DNA of 64,000 nt, from positions 3,363,501-3,427,500 of the forward strand of contig NZ_CP107904.1 in NCBI RefSeq assembly GCF_036013975.1, read 5' to 3'. The notes under the pieces were generated by a model. The model was not told the DNA's origin. It worked only from the letters and a program-made list of their open reading frames with translations, and ran no database searches. Position 1 is the first letter of the stretch; every line of letters starts with the position of its first letter. The position numbers and the translations under genes are program-made. This document shows positions 1 through 8,294 of the stretch, in pieces. The DNA is from Kitasatospora sp. NBC_00458. Its GTDB lineage: Bacteria; Actinomycetota; Actinomycetes; Streptomycetales; Streptomycetaceae.

Positions 1-74
1 GAAATCTCCTGAACTCCCCCCGCGCGGGCGGCCGTTCCTTCCCAACCCCGGCTCCGGACTCCTACCGTGACAGG

Positions 75-272
75 ATGGCAGCGTCGGTATGGGGAGAGGA
101 ACCGGGCGCCCGCGCGGAACGCCTGCGGCGGGAACGGGCCTGGACGGCGGAGTTCGAGAGGCACGCCCGCGAGGCGATCGAGGAGCAGGACCGCCGGTCC
201 CGCGCCTCGGCGACCGCGTCCGCACGGGCCGGGGCCGCCGCCGTACCGGAGCCCGGGCTCAGATCCCGATGA
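75..272 (+). CDS. small charged hypothetical protein
   Basis: A 65-residue reading frame begins MAASVWGEEPGARAERLR and is rich in Arg, Glu and Ala, with a probable helix over residues 10-45. I do not recognise a family. There is no clear ribosome binding site, but a TACCGT hexamer (63-68) lies exactly 6 nt before the ATG, which fits a leaderless transcript. Its 3' end overlaps the 3' end of the convergent toxin gene by 14 nt. It could be a chance frame in GC-rich DNA; the leaderless geometry and sensible composition are the only support. Confidence 0.35.
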   Translation: MAASVWGEEPGARAERLRRERAWTAEFERHAREAIEEQDRRSRASATASARAGAAAVPEPGLRSR

Positions 273-681
273 CCTCGACCGCCGAACCCAGCCCCTTGAA
301 GTCCGCCAGGTTGCGCGTGTACAGCGGCAGGCCGTGGGCGGAGGCGACCGCGGCGATCATCAGGTCGATCCGGCGCGGACGCGGCTGGCGCCCGGCGGCG
401 ATGGTCAGGGTGACCAGCGTCCCGTACCGGGCGGCGGCCGCCGCGTCGAACGGCAGCGGGTCGAAGTCCGCCATCGCCGCGCCCAGCACCTCCAGCCGCG
501 CCGCCCGGCTGACCGGGTCCCGGGCCATCGAGACGCCCTGCTGCAGCTCGGCGAACGTGATCGCGGTCAGCTCCGGCACGGCGGGCAGGTCGGCCGGACC
601 GAGCAGGGCCAGGTCGATGTAGACACAGGTGTCCAGCACCCCGGCCGGCCGTCGCCGGGGCGCCCGCCGCCGCTCAGCCAC
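259..681 (-). CDS. VapC-like PIN-domain toxin
   Basis: A 140-residue PIN-domain ribonuclease, the toxin of a type II toxin-antitoxin pair. The four expected acidic residues are visible: D17 in VLDTCVYIDL, E45 in TFAELQQG, D106 in RIDLMIA and D127 in NLADFKGL. The family cuts tRNA or mRNA with Mg2+ held by these acids. The start codon lies inside the end of the upstream antitoxin gene (8-nt overlap), so the pair is translationally coupled. Length is normal for VapC. The RNA target cannot be read from the sequence. Confidence 0.88.
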   Translation of the reverse strand: MAERRRAPRRRPAGVLDTCVYIDLALLGPADLPAVPELTAITFAELQQGVSMARDPVSRAARLEVLGAAMADFDPLPFDAAAAARYGTLVTLTIAAGRQPRPRRIDLMIAAVASAHGLPLYTRNLADFKGLGSAVEVIGI

Positions 682-958
682 GCCGCCGCTCGAACGGGTC
701 GCCGTCCTCGTCGCCGACCAGTTCCTCGGGACCGAAGTACTCCTCGGCCTCCTTGCGCATCTGCTGGTAGTCCACCCGCGGCAGCTTCACGTGCCGCGCG
801 ACCAGCTCCTCCGCCGTGAGCCGCCGCCGGCCCGACACCGGCCGCAGCTCGGCGACCTCGACCCCGTTCCTGGTGATGTGGAAGGTCTCCCCCGCCTCCA
901 CCGCGTCCATCACCGCGGCGGAGTTGTTCCGGAACTCCCGCTGGGTAATCGTCTTCAT
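674..958 (-). CDS. Phd/YefM-type antitoxin
   Basis: A 94-residue antitoxin partner of the PIN toxin. The start MKTITQREFRNNSAAVMDAV is the classic N-terminal DNA-binding fold of the Phd/YefM family; a 9-residue longer frame exists but would add unrelated residues. The acidic C-terminal half (EEYFGPEELVGDEDGD) is the usual toxin-neutralising tail. The gene is first in the operon and overlaps the toxin start by 8 nt, as is normal for this type. The antitoxin probably represses its own promoter, which should lie just above position 960. Confidence 0.87.
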   Translation of the reverse strand: MKTITQREFRNNSAAVMDAVEAGETFHITRNGVEVAELRPVSGRRRLTAEELVARHVKLPRVDYQQMRKEAEEYFGPEELVGDEDGDPFERRRG

Positions 959-1114
959 GCCTTCCAAGGTAGCCCCGCGTAGCACCGGCGGCTACACCCC
1001 TGCACCGACCCTTCCGGGCCTTCCGGAACTCCCCGGGCGGTACCGGGACCGCTTCGGGGAGTCGGCCGTATGCTTGGCCGGAGCACTGGTCGGGGACACA
1101 GGGAGGAGCAAGCC

Positions 1115-1411
1115 GTGGCACTGGTCGCGATGCTGCTCGGGGTGTTCCGGGTGCTGAACGGGGAGTGGCTCGTCGAGGGCGGCGGGTCGCTGGCCTCGGT
1201 GGCGGCCGCTGCCGCCGTGGTGCTGGTGGCCGGGGCGGTCGCGGGGGCGCTGGTCGTCGCGCGGCTGCTGGGGGCGCGGGCGCCCGCCGCCGTCAGGGAC
1301 GGGGCGCTGCGCAAGCGCGCGTTCCGCACGGCCTTCCTTCCGCAGCGTGATCCGGACGCCCGGGGCCGGCGGCGCCCGAGGGCGCCGGGCGCGGCCCCGG
1401 CGGCCGCGTAA
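1115..1411 (+). CDS. small membrane protein (DUF6412-like)
   Basis: A 98-residue protein starting at GTG 1115, chosen because GGGAGGAG lies just upstream at 1101-1108; the frame could extend to 1070 but without a good binding site. It has two hydrophobic segments (residues about 3-12 and 25-48), then a basic tail with RKRAFRTAFLPQRDP and an Arg/Pro/Ala-rich end. I recall small proteins of this type, annotated DUF6412, immediately upstream of a YidC/Oxa1 gene in streptomycetes, and that is the context here. Function unknown; a role with the insertase is only inference from position. Confidence 0.6.
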   Translation: MALVAMLLGVFRVLNGEWLVEGGGSLASVAAAAAVVLVAGAVAGALVVARLLGARAPAAVRDGALRKRAFRTAFLPQRDPDARGRRRPRAPGAAPAAA

Positions 1412-1597
1412 CCCCCGCTCCACAGCAGGGCCGTCGACGCGGCCGTCCTCCGCCGACCACTCTTTCCGCGCGCAGAGCGCCGCACGCCGCACGCACCTGC
1501 CCGGACACCCGCCACCGACACCGGTGGCGCCGCGTGTCCCGGGTGCCGGGTGCCGGCTGCCGCCGCGCGCCGAGACCCCCGGAGGGCTCGCTCCACC

Positions 1598-2407
1598 ATG
1601 TCCGTCTTCGCACTGCTCGACCCGGCCGTCGGCCTGGCCCACGATGTCGTCGCCGTACTGGCCCAGGTCGTACCGACGGCGCTCGCGATCGTCCTGTTCA
1701 CCGTCTGCGTCCGGCTGGCGCTGCACCCGCTGGCCCGGGCGGCCGCGCGGGGTGAGAAGACCCGCACCCGGCTGGCGCCGCAGGTCGCCGAGCTGAACCG
1801 GAAGCACAAGGACCGGCCGGAGAAGCTCCGGGAGGCGCTCGCCGAGCTGTACGCGAAGGAGAAGTCCTCGCCCCTCGCGGGCTGCCTGCCGATGCTGGTG
1901 CAGATCCCGTTCTTCTCGGTGATGTACCGGCTGTTCACGACGCCGAACGACCTGCTCGGCCACACCCTGTTCGGCGTCCCGCTCGGTCTGCACGCGGGGA
2001 GCGCGCAGGGCGTGGCCCAGTGGGCGGTGTTCGGCACGCTGTACGCCGGGCTGGCGGCGGTGGCGTACGTCGGCTTCCGGCGGGCCCGCCGGGCGCAGGC
2101 CGCGCAGAAGGCGCAGCAGGAGGCCCAGGCGGAGCGGGACCGGACGGCCCTGCGGGGCAAGCAGGCACGGGGCAAGCAGGCAGCGGGCGGCCGGGCCGGG
2201 GCCGACCGGGCACCGGCCGCGCCGTCGCCGCAGCCGGTGCTGGCGCTCATGCCGTACCTGTCGTTCGCCACGGTGCTGTTCGCCGCGCTGGTGCCGCTGG
2301 CGGCCGGGCTCTACCTGCTGACGACCACCGCCTGGACGGCCGCCGAGCGGGGGTGGCTGCACCGGGACTCGCCGGTGTCGGCGGGGGCCGGGGTGGCGCT
2401 GGTCTGA
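1598..2407 (+). CDS. YidC/Oxa1 family membrane insertase (paralogue)
   Basis: A 269-residue insertase that helps membrane proteins fold into the lipid bilayer. The core is visible: a first membrane span with the conserved groove arginine (R39 in VCVRLALHPL), the cytoplasmic helical hairpin (residues about 45-92), the typical SSPLAGCLPMLVQIPFF stretch, then further spans and a final span near 230-250. A long Lys/Arg/Gln-rich loop (about 165-215) separates the last spans. ATG 1598 was chosen over an upstream frame start because GGAGGG lies at 1581-1586. The main streptomycete YidC sits near the origin with rnpA, so this is probably a second copy. A GC-rich hairpin follows. Confidence 0.85.
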   Translation: MSVFALLDPAVGLAHDVVAVLAQVVPTALAIVLFTVCVRLALHPLARAAARGEKTRTRLAPQVAELNRKHKDRPEKLREALAELYAKEKSSPLAGCLPMLVQIPFFSVMYRLFTTPNDLLGHTLFGVPLGLHAGSAQGVAQWAVFGTLYAGLAAVAYVGFRRARRAQAAQKAQQEAQAERDRTALRGKQARGKQAAGGRAGADRAPAAPSPQPVLALMPYLSFATVLFAALVPLAAGLYLLTTTAWTAAERGWLHRDSPVSAGAGVALV

Positions 2408-2414
2408 CGGCACC

Positions 2415-2434
2415 GGGGCCGGTGCGCCGGCCCC
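2415..2434 (+). terminator. hairpin after yidC paralogue
   Basis: GGGGCCGG and CCGGCCCC form a perfect 8-bp stem around a TGCG loop, 8 nt after the insertase stop codon. There is no U-tract, which is usual in Streptomyces. Just after it, 2450-2525 holds imperfect direct repeats of CGGTCGGGGTGCGG. Confidence 0.55.
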
Positions 2435-2610
2435 GCCCGGGGTGCCGGGGTGCGGTCTGGCGGTCGGGGTGCGGTCTGACTGTCGGGCGGTCGGACGGTC
2501 GGGGTGCGGCCGGGCGGTCGGCGGCGCTGCTCTAGCCTGAGCTGATCGTTTTCGCCGGCCGCCGACCGTTCCCGGTCCCCGGCCGGCCGGACAGGTGGAG
2601 GGATGTCGTC

Positions 2611-3381
2611 ATGGTGGTCGCTGCTCCGGCGTTGGCCGAGTTGCGGGAGGTCTGCCAGCCGCAGGCGAAGCTGGCGAGCCGCAACGGGGAGCACTGGGCG
2701 GGCCGGCTCTACATGCGGCGGCTCTCCCTGCGGACCACCCGGCACCTGGTGCGGACCCCGGTCTCGCCGAACACCCTCACCTGGCTGATGGTGGTGTGCG
2801 GGGTCGGGGCCGGGGCCGCCCTGCTGATCCCCGGGCTCACGGGCGCGGTGCTGGCGGCGGTGCTGTTCCAGGGCTTCCTGCTCTTCGACTGCGTGGACGG
2901 CGAGGTGGCCCGCTGGAAGCGCCGGTTCAGTACGGCCGGGGTGTACGTGGACCGGCTCGGCGCCTATCTGGCGGACGCCGCGCTGATGGTCGGCGCGGGT
3001 GTCCGGGCGGCCCGGGGCGGGTCGGAGCTGTGGGTGTCGGTGGGGCTGGCGGCCGCGCTGGGGGTCGTGCTGCTGAAGGCGTCGACGGATCTGGTGGACG
3101 TGGCGCGGGCGCGCAGCGGCCTGCTGCCGGCGGACGAGGAGTCGACGCAGCCGCGGTCGCAGGGCATCGCGACGGCGCGGCGGCTGGCCTCGGTCCTCAA
3201 GATCCACCGGGTGACCAACGGCATCGAGGCGTCGCTGGTGCTGCTGGCGGCGGCGGTCGTGGACGCGGCGGTGGGTTCCACCGATCCGACGCGGGCGACG
3301 GTCGCGGCGATCGCGGTGATCACCTGGGGGATGGTGGTCGCGCACCTGGCGTCGATCCTCTCGTCGTCCCGCCTGCGCTGA
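2611..3381 (+). CDS. CDP-alcohol phosphatidyltransferase family protein
   Basis: A 256-residue integral membrane enzyme of the family that moves a phosphatidyl or phospho-alcohol group from CDP-activated donors. The signature is D93-x2-D96-G97-x2-A100-R101-x8-G110-x3-D114, inside LFDCVDGEVARW and TAGVYVDRLGAYL. The eighth position, normally Asp (the proposed base), is Ala118 here. Several hydrophobic spans follow. GTGGAGGG just before ATG 2611 fixes the start. The alcohol acceptor cannot be told. It could be an active subfamily with a changed motif or a degenerate member. Confidence 0.82.
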   Translation: MVVAAPALAELREVCQPQAKLASRNGEHWAGRLYMRRLSLRTTRHLVRTPVSPNTLTWLMVVCGVGAGAALLIPGLTGAVLAAVLFQGFLLFDCVDGEVARWKRRFSTAGVYVDRLGAYLADAALMVGAGVRAARGGSELWVSVGLAAALGVVLLKASTDLVDVARARSGLLPADEESTQPRSQGIATARRLASVLKIHRVTNGIEASLVLLAAAVVDAAVGSTDPTRATVAAIAVITWGMVVAHLASILSSSRLR

Positions 3382-3435
3382 CCGGAAGCGCGTCGCGCGG
3401 GGTCCACGACGCGTGGCGTGCTCACCCTCCCCGCC

Positions 3436-3465
3436 TCAAGTCAAGCCACCCTCAGGCGATTTGAC
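3436..3465 (+). promoter_or_regulatory. shared upstream element of serine hydrolase 1
   Basis: CAAGTCAAGCC followed, 18 nt start to start, by GATTTGAC. The same pair with the same spacing is found upstream of the second serine hydrolase (4923-4952). GTCAA and TTGAC form an inverted repeat, so this may be an operator. It lies 141 nt before the start codon. Further matching DNA (around CAGGACGACGCG) follows both copies. Confidence 0.5.
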
Positions 3466-3605
3466 GCACCGACTCCCCCGCCGTTCGGCTCCGGCGGGGG
3501 ACCCGCGAGGCGCAGGCCGTCACCCTCCGCAGGACGACGCGGCCGCCGCGGTGCGGATGCGAACGTGGCGGTGGGGCCCGGGGGTCGGGCCCGGGAGGGA
3601 TCACC

Positions 3606-4907
3606 ATGAACACCGACCACTTCGTCCGGCCGCGCCGCAGCGGCCGGCTCGGCCTGCGGCTCGCCGCCGTGGCGCTGGCCGGGGCCACCGTCGTCTCGCT
3701 CGCCCCGGCGGCGGTCGCGGCGGGGGCCGAGGCTCCGGCGGCCGGGCCGTCCGCGGGGGCCACGGCCGACCGGCACCGCCCGTCCGTCGACCTCACCCCG
3801 GAGTTGCGGGACATCGTCGAGCTGGGCGCGTCGACGGCCGCGCTCGGCGAGGCCCGCGAGAACGGCCGCCGGACCTGGCGCGACGCCGAGGGGGTCGTCG
3901 ACCTGGACTCCCGGCGGCCGGCGCGCGCCGACGGGCGGTTCCGGATCGGCAGCGTCACCAAGACCTTCGTCTCCACCGTGGTGCTGCAGCTGGCCGACGA
4001 GGGCCGGCTCCGGCTGGACGACCCGGTCGAGCGGTACCTGCCGGGGGTGGTGCCGAACGGCGGGGCGATCACCCTGCGGCAGCTGCTCAACCACACCAGC
4101 GGCCTGTTCGACTACCTGGAGGACCCGCAGTTCCTCTTCCACGACGAGGCGAGCCTGCGCTCCTTCCTCGCCCGGGGCCGCTGGGTGGACTACCGCCCGG
4201 AGCAGCTCGTCGCGGTCGGCGTGCAGCACGCGCCGTACTTCGCGCCCGGCCAGGACTGGCACTACTCCAACACCAACTACATCCTCACCGGGATGATCGT
4301 CAAGAAGGTCACCGGCCGCACCTGGCAGCGCGAGGTGGAGCAGCGGATCGTCAAGCCGCTGCACCTCGACGACACCTCCTTCCCGGGCTCCTCGCCCGGG
4401 ATCCCCGGGCCGCACGCGCACGGGTACGTCAAGCTGCCGGAGGGTCCGGCGGACGTCACCCTGATCAACCCGACCGTCGGGGACGCGGCCGGCAACGGGC
4501 TCTCCACCACGAGCGACCTGAACCGCTTCCACGAGGCGCTGTTCGGCGGGAGGCTGCTGTCGCCCGCCCGGCTGGCCGAGATGACGGCGGCCGTCCCGGC
4601 GCCGGCGATCGGCGCGCACTACGGGCTGGGCCTGATCCGCTACGACCTGCCGTGCGGCGAGGCCTGGGGCCACACCGGCGGCATCCCGGGGTTCAACACG
4701 GTGCTGCTCGGGGCGCGGGACGGCTCGCAGCAGTTCGCCCTCTCGTTCAACCTGCTGGAGGGCGGCGAGACCGACCAGACCGGCACCACGCTGGAGGCGT
4801 TCCTCCTGAAGGCGGCGTGCGGCAAGGACACGCCGGCCCCGGCGGCCCCCGCTGCGAAGGGGGCGAAGGGGACGGACGCCGGGTCGCCGCCGAAGCTGCT
4901 CCGCTGA
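3606..4907 (+). CDS. secreted serine hydrolase, beta-lactamase/DD-peptidase family (copy 1)
   Basis: A 433-residue exported serine hydrolase of the class C beta-lactamase or D-alanyl-D-alanine carboxypeptidase type. A signal peptide is clear (basic RPRRSGRLGLRL, then a hydrophobic stretch, AVAAGA cleavage near residue 40). The three catalytic motifs are S116-V-T-K119, Y220-S-N222 and H356-T-G-G359. The family acts on peptidoglycan stem peptides, D-amino peptides or esters, and the sequence alone does not say which. The next gene is a close tandem copy, so this is a local duplication. GGGAGGG precedes ATG 3606. Confidence 0.9.
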   Translation: MNTDHFVRPRRSGRLGLRLAAVALAGATVVSLAPAAVAAGAEAPAAGPSAGATADRHRPSVDLTPELRDIVELGASTAALGEARENGRRTWRDAEGVVDLDSRRPARADGRFRIGSVTKTFVSTVVLQLADEGRLRLDDPVERYLPGVVPNGGAITLRQLLNHTSGLFDYLEDPQFLFHDEASLRSFLARGRWVDYRPEQLVAVGVQHAPYFAPGQDWHYSNTNYILTGMIVKKVTGRTWQREVEQRIVKPLHLDDTSFPGSSPGIPGPHAHGYVKLPEGPADVTLINPTVGDAAGNGLSTTSDLNRFHEALFGGRLLSPARLAEMTAAVPAPAIGAHYGLGLIRYDLPCGEAWGHTGGIPGFNTVLLGARDGSQQFALSFNLLEGGETDQTGTTLEAFLLKAACGKDTPAPAAPAAKGAKGTDAGSPPKLLR

Positions 4908-4922
4908 GACACCCGGGTCGCT

Positions 4923-4952
4923 CCAAGTCAAGCCCCTTGACGATGATTTGAC
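4923..4952 (+). promoter_or_regulatory. shared upstream element of serine hydrolase 2
   Basis: CAAGTCAAGCC then GATTTGAC, same spacing as the element at 3436-3465, here 145 nt before the start codon. This copy also contains TCAAG-CCC-CTTGA, a perfect short palindrome. Only 15 nt separate the element from the previous stop codon, so the second hydrolase seems to keep its own promoter. Confidence 0.5.
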
Positions 4953-5096
4953 CTGTCGTCATGTCTGCCCATCGGCCGGGTGGCCCGGTCCTCGGGACGC
5001 ACGGCCGATGACCTCCACAGGACGACGCGCCGACGGTGCGGCCGGTGCGAGGCTGGTCGGGACGGCCCGGGGCCGGGCCGGAAGGGGCGGGGAACC

Positions 5097-6443
5097 ATGA
5101 CCATCGTTCAGGCTCGATCTCCGTACCGGCGCGGCAGGTTGGGGCTGCGGCTCGCCGCCGTCGCCCTGGCCGGGGCCACCGTCGTCACGCTCGCACCGAC
5201 GGCGGCGGTCGCGGCCGGAACCGGATCCAACGCCGGCGCCGGAGCCGTGGAGGAACGTCGACCCCGCGTCGACGGACAGCAGGAGCTGCGGTACCTCGTG
5301 GAGCACGGCGGGATGACCGCCGCACTCGCGGAGATCCGCGTCGCCGGCCGCCCCGCGTGGCGGGGCGCCGCCGGGACCGCCGACCTGGCCGACGGGCAGC
5401 CGGCCAGGTCGGACGGCCGGTTCCGGATCGGCAGCGTCACCAAGACCTTCGTGTCGACGGTGGTGCTCCAACTGGTCGGCGAGGGCCGGATCCGACTGGA
5501 CGACCCGGTCGAGCGGTACCTGCCCGGAGTCGTCCCGAACGGCGGGGCGATCACCGTCCGGCAGCTGCTGAACCACACCAGCGGGCTGTTCAACTTCACC
5601 ACGGACGCGCGGTTCCTGGTCACGACCGAGGCCGAGCTCCAGGAGTACGTGTACGGGACCACCCGGTTCAAGAGCTACCGGCCGGAGCAGCTGGCCGCGA
5701 TCGCCGCCGAGCACGCGCCGTACTTCGCACCCGGCCAGGGGTGGAAGTACTCGAACACCAACTACGTCCTCGCCGGGATGATCATCCGCAAGGTCACCGG
5801 GCACACCTGGCAGCGCGAGGTCGAGCGGCGGATCGTCCGGCCCCTGCAGCTGGACGACACGACGTTCCCGGGGAACGAGACGGGCCTCGGCGGCCGGCAC
5901 GCCCACGCCTACGTCGACATGCCGTCCGGGCCCGCCGACATCACCCGGTTCAACCCGTCCGTCGTGGACGCCGCCGGCAACGGCGTCTCCACCACCGCGG
6001 ACCTCAACCGCTTCCACGCCGCCCTGTTCGGCGGCAGGCTGCTGCGGCCGGCCCAGATGGCCGCGCTGACGGACACGGTGCCGACCGACACGCCGAACGG
6101 CTTCTACGGGCTGGGCGTGCTCAAGGTCGACCTGGGCCCTGGCTGCGAGGCGGCCTGGGGCCACGACGGCGGCCTCCCCGGGTGGAGCACCCTGCTGCTC
6201 GGCACCCGGGACGGGCGGCGGCAGTTGGCGCTGTCGCACAACCCGTTCATCGGCAAGGACTCCTCGGCGAGCGGGGAGGCGATCGGCTCGCTGCTGGGCA
6301 AGACGCTGTGCCGCCCGGGCACGGGCGCGGGCACGGACGCGGGCGCCGGCATCGCGGCGGGCCCGGACGCGGCCCCCGCCGTGGGGGCGGTCCCGCGCAC
6401 CGGTCCGGACCTTCGTGTGGAGGTCGGCCCGGCCACCCGCTGA
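5097..6443 (+). CDS. secreted serine hydrolase, beta-lactamase/DD-peptidase family (copy 2)
   Basis: A 448-residue paralogue of the gene before it. The start MTIVQARSPYRRGRLGLRL has GGGGCGGGGAA just upstream; an earlier in-frame start at 4980 would bury the signal peptide. Signal peptide residues 1-40; catalytic motifs S113-V-T-K116, Y218-S-N220 and H356-D-G-G359. The first and second copies share long identical blocks (for example RFRIGSVTKTFVSTVVLQL), but the region between the second and third motifs and the C-terminal tail have diverged. The tail is Gly/Ala/Pro-rich. Substrate unknown; secreted, so it acts at or outside the wall. Confidence 0.9.
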   Translation: MTIVQARSPYRRGRLGLRLAAVALAGATVVTLAPTAAVAAGTGSNAGAGAVEERRPRVDGQQELRYLVEHGGMTAALAEIRVAGRPAWRGAAGTADLADGQPARSDGRFRIGSVTKTFVSTVVLQLVGEGRIRLDDPVERYLPGVVPNGGAITVRQLLNHTSGLFNFTTDARFLVTTEAELQEYVYGTTRFKSYRPEQLAAIAAEHAPYFAPGQGWKYSNTNYVLAGMIIRKVTGHTWQREVERRIVRPLQLDDTTFPGNETGLGGRHAHAYVDMPSGPADITRFNPSVVDAAGNGVSTTADLNRFHAALFGGRLLRPAQMAALTDTVPTDTPNGFYGLGVLKVDLGPGCEAAWGHDGGLPGWSTLLLGTRDGRRQLALSHNPFIGKDSSASGEAIGSLLGKTLCRPGTGAGTDAGAGIAAGPDAAPAVGAVPRTGPDLRVEVGPATR

Positions 6444-6540
6444 AGCCCGGCGAGCGGTGGGCGGCGGCGATCGGCAGGCGGGCGGCGGGCGGGGAAATGC
6501 GGTTGACGCCCGCCGCCGCCCGGCGATCGGATGGTGCCCC

Positions 6541-7443
6541 ATGAGCACAGGGCAGTTGCACCCCGGTCAGCACCCCATCGACGAGGAGCTCGTACGACGG
6601 CTGGTCGCCGGGCAGTTCCCCCGGTGGGCGGGACTGCCGGTGAGCGGATTCCCGTCCGGCGGCACCGTCAACGCCATGTACCGGCTGGGCGACACCATGG
6701 TCGTCCGACTGCCGCTGGTCGACTGGGGCGAGGTGGACGTCGCGATGGAGCAGGAGTGGCTGCCCCGCCTCGCACCGCTCCTGCCGACGGCCATCCCCGC
6801 GGCGATCGGCGTCGGTCGGCCCGCCGAGGGCTACCCGTGGGCCTGGTCGGTGTACCGCTGGCTGGACGGCGCGAACCCGGAGGCCGGCGCACTGCGCGAG
6901 CCCGTGCAACTGGCCGAGGACCTGGCCGGGTTCGTGTCGTCGATGCGGCGCATCAGCCTCCCCGGCGGGCCGACCGCCTACCGCGGCGGGCCGGTCCGGC
7001 TGCTCGACGAGCCCACCCGGGCCGCGATCGAGGAACTCCGCGGGCTCCCCGAGGAGGGCGTCGACTGCGACGCCGCGGCCGCCGTCTGGGAGGACGCGCT
7101 GCGGGCCCCCGTCTGGGACGGGCCGCCGGTCTGGGTGCACTCGGACCTGATGCCGGGAAACCTGCTGGTGGACGGCGGCGGGCGGCTCACCGCGGTGATC
7201 GACTTCGGGTGCGCGGGCGTCGGCGACCCGGCCTGCGACATGTTCCCCGCGTGGAACCTGCTGCCCGCCGAGGGGCGCGAGGTCTTCCGCAAGGCCCTCG
7301 GCGTGGACGACGCGACCTGGCGGCGCGGGCGCGGCCGGTCGCTCGCGCAGGCCCTGGCGGCGCTGCCGTACTACCGGGAGACCAACCCGCTGATGGCGGC
7401 CAACGCCCGGCACGTGATCCGGGCGGTCCTGGCGGAGGCCTGA
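6541..7443 (+). CDS. aminoglycoside phosphotransferase-fold kinase
   Basis: A 300-residue cytoplasmic kinase of the APH/choline kinase fold. The catalytic loop is VHSDLMPGNLLV (H200, D202, N207) and the metal-binding motif is VIDFGCAGVGDPACD (D221). The N-lobe has a Gly-rich turn (GFPSGGTVNAMY). Members phosphorylate antibiotics, sugars or other small molecules; the substrate here is unknown and resistance should not be assumed. ATG 6541 was chosen because the N-terminus then matches the usual family length. A strong hairpin terminator follows the gene. Confidence 0.85.
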   Translation: MSTGQLHPGQHPIDEELVRRLVAGQFPRWAGLPVSGFPSGGTVNAMYRLGDTMVVRLPLVDWGEVDVAMEQEWLPRLAPLLPTAIPAAIGVGRPAEGYPWAWSVYRWLDGANPEAGALREPVQLAEDLAGFVSSMRRISLPGGPTAYRGGPVRLLDEPTRAAIEELRGLPEEGVDCDAAAAVWEDALRAPVWDGPPVWVHSDLMPGNLLVDGGGRLTAVIDFGCAGVGDPACDMFPAWNLLPAEGREVFRKALGVDDATWRRGRGRSLAQALAALPYYRETNPLMAANARHVIRAVLAEA

Positions 7444-7456
7444 GCCGGGCGGAGGG

Positions 7457-7488
7457 CTGAGCCGGGCGCAGGAACGGGCCCGGCTCAG
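7457..7488 (+). terminator. terminator after APH-fold kinase
   Basis: CTGAGCCGGGC and GCCCGGCTCAG form a perfect 11-bp stem with a 10-nt loop, 14 nt after the stop codon. The rest of 7489-7724 holds no gene I can support; it should contain the promoter of the small secreted protein. Confidence 0.75.
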
Positions 7489-7724
7489 GGACGGGCAGGG
7501 CGGAGGGACGGGCGCGGCGCAGGCGTCGCAGGACCGGGCCCCGCGGCGGGGGGACGAGGGCGCACCCCGGTAGGCCGGCCGAGCGTCGGTGTTCCTCCGC
7601 GCGGGGTAGCCGGCCGCCGTGCCCCTCGGCGGCCGAGGGAGTGGTTCGGGTACTGATCGCAGTCGGTGCGGGGTGTCCCCGCCCCCGCCGGCCCGGCTCG
7701 ACGCCCACACACCTGGAGGCCCTC

Positions 7725-8126
7725 ATGGCCCGTACGACCACCCTCGCCCTGACCGCACTCGCCACCATCGGGGTCCTGGTCGGGGGCACCGCGATCGCCA
7801 CCGCCGACGACCGGGGGGCCGTCAGGCCGAAGGAGAAGCCGCCGGTCATCGTCCCCGGCAACCAGGCCGCCGCCAACGCCTCGCTCCTGGCCGCGCACAC
7901 CCAGGTGACCGGCGAATCCGTCACCCTGCGGCCCGGCGAGAACCTGCCGGCCGTCGTGCTCTGTCCGTCCGGCCAGGTGCCCACCGGCGGCGGTGCCACG
8001 ACCAGCGCCTTCCGGATCTTCCTCACCGACTCCTACCCGAGCGGCAGCGCCTGGATCGTGCGCGGCACCAACACCAACAACGTGGACGAGTCCATCAGGG
8101 CCTACGTCATCTGCACCGCTCCCTGA
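7725..8126 (+). CDS. small secreted protein
   Basis: A 133-residue exported protein. MARTTTLALTALATIGVLVGG is a signal peptide, with cleavage probably at IATA-DD near residue 27. The mature part has two cysteines, one in VLCPSGQVPTGGG and one in YVICTAP at the very end, which probably form a disulfide. A strong CTGGAGG sits 7 nt before ATG 7725, which fixes the start against a longer frame. I do not recognise the family; similar small Cys-paired exported proteins are common in streptomycetes. The gene is alone between two terminators. Confidence 0.7.
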   Translation: MARTTTLALTALATIGVLVGGTAIATADDRGAVRPKEKPPVIVPGNQAAANASLLAAHTQVTGESVTLRPGENLPAVVLCPSGQVPTGGGATTSAFRIFLTDSYPSGSAWIVRGTNTNNVDESIRAYVICTAP

Positions 8127-8226
8127 TCCGGGGGCCGGCCCCCCGCAACTCCCCGACGGGGTCACGGGCGTGGGCTCCCTCCGCGGAACCCTCGCCCCCG
8201 GACGCCCGCCGGGACCGGAGACCTCT

Positions 8227-8266
8227 CGCGCGCCGTACGACCGGGACACCGGCCGTACGGCGCGCG
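8227..8266. terminator. bidirectional terminator between convergent genes
   Basis: CGCGCGCCGTACG and its exact complement make a 13-bp stem (8227-8239 with 8254-8266); a small CCGG-GACA-CCGG hairpin sits in the loop. It serves the secreted-protein gene on the plus strand and the hydrolase gene on the minus strand. Confidence 0.85.
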
Positions 8267-8294
8267 GTTCGTGCGATCCGGCCGCCACCACCGT

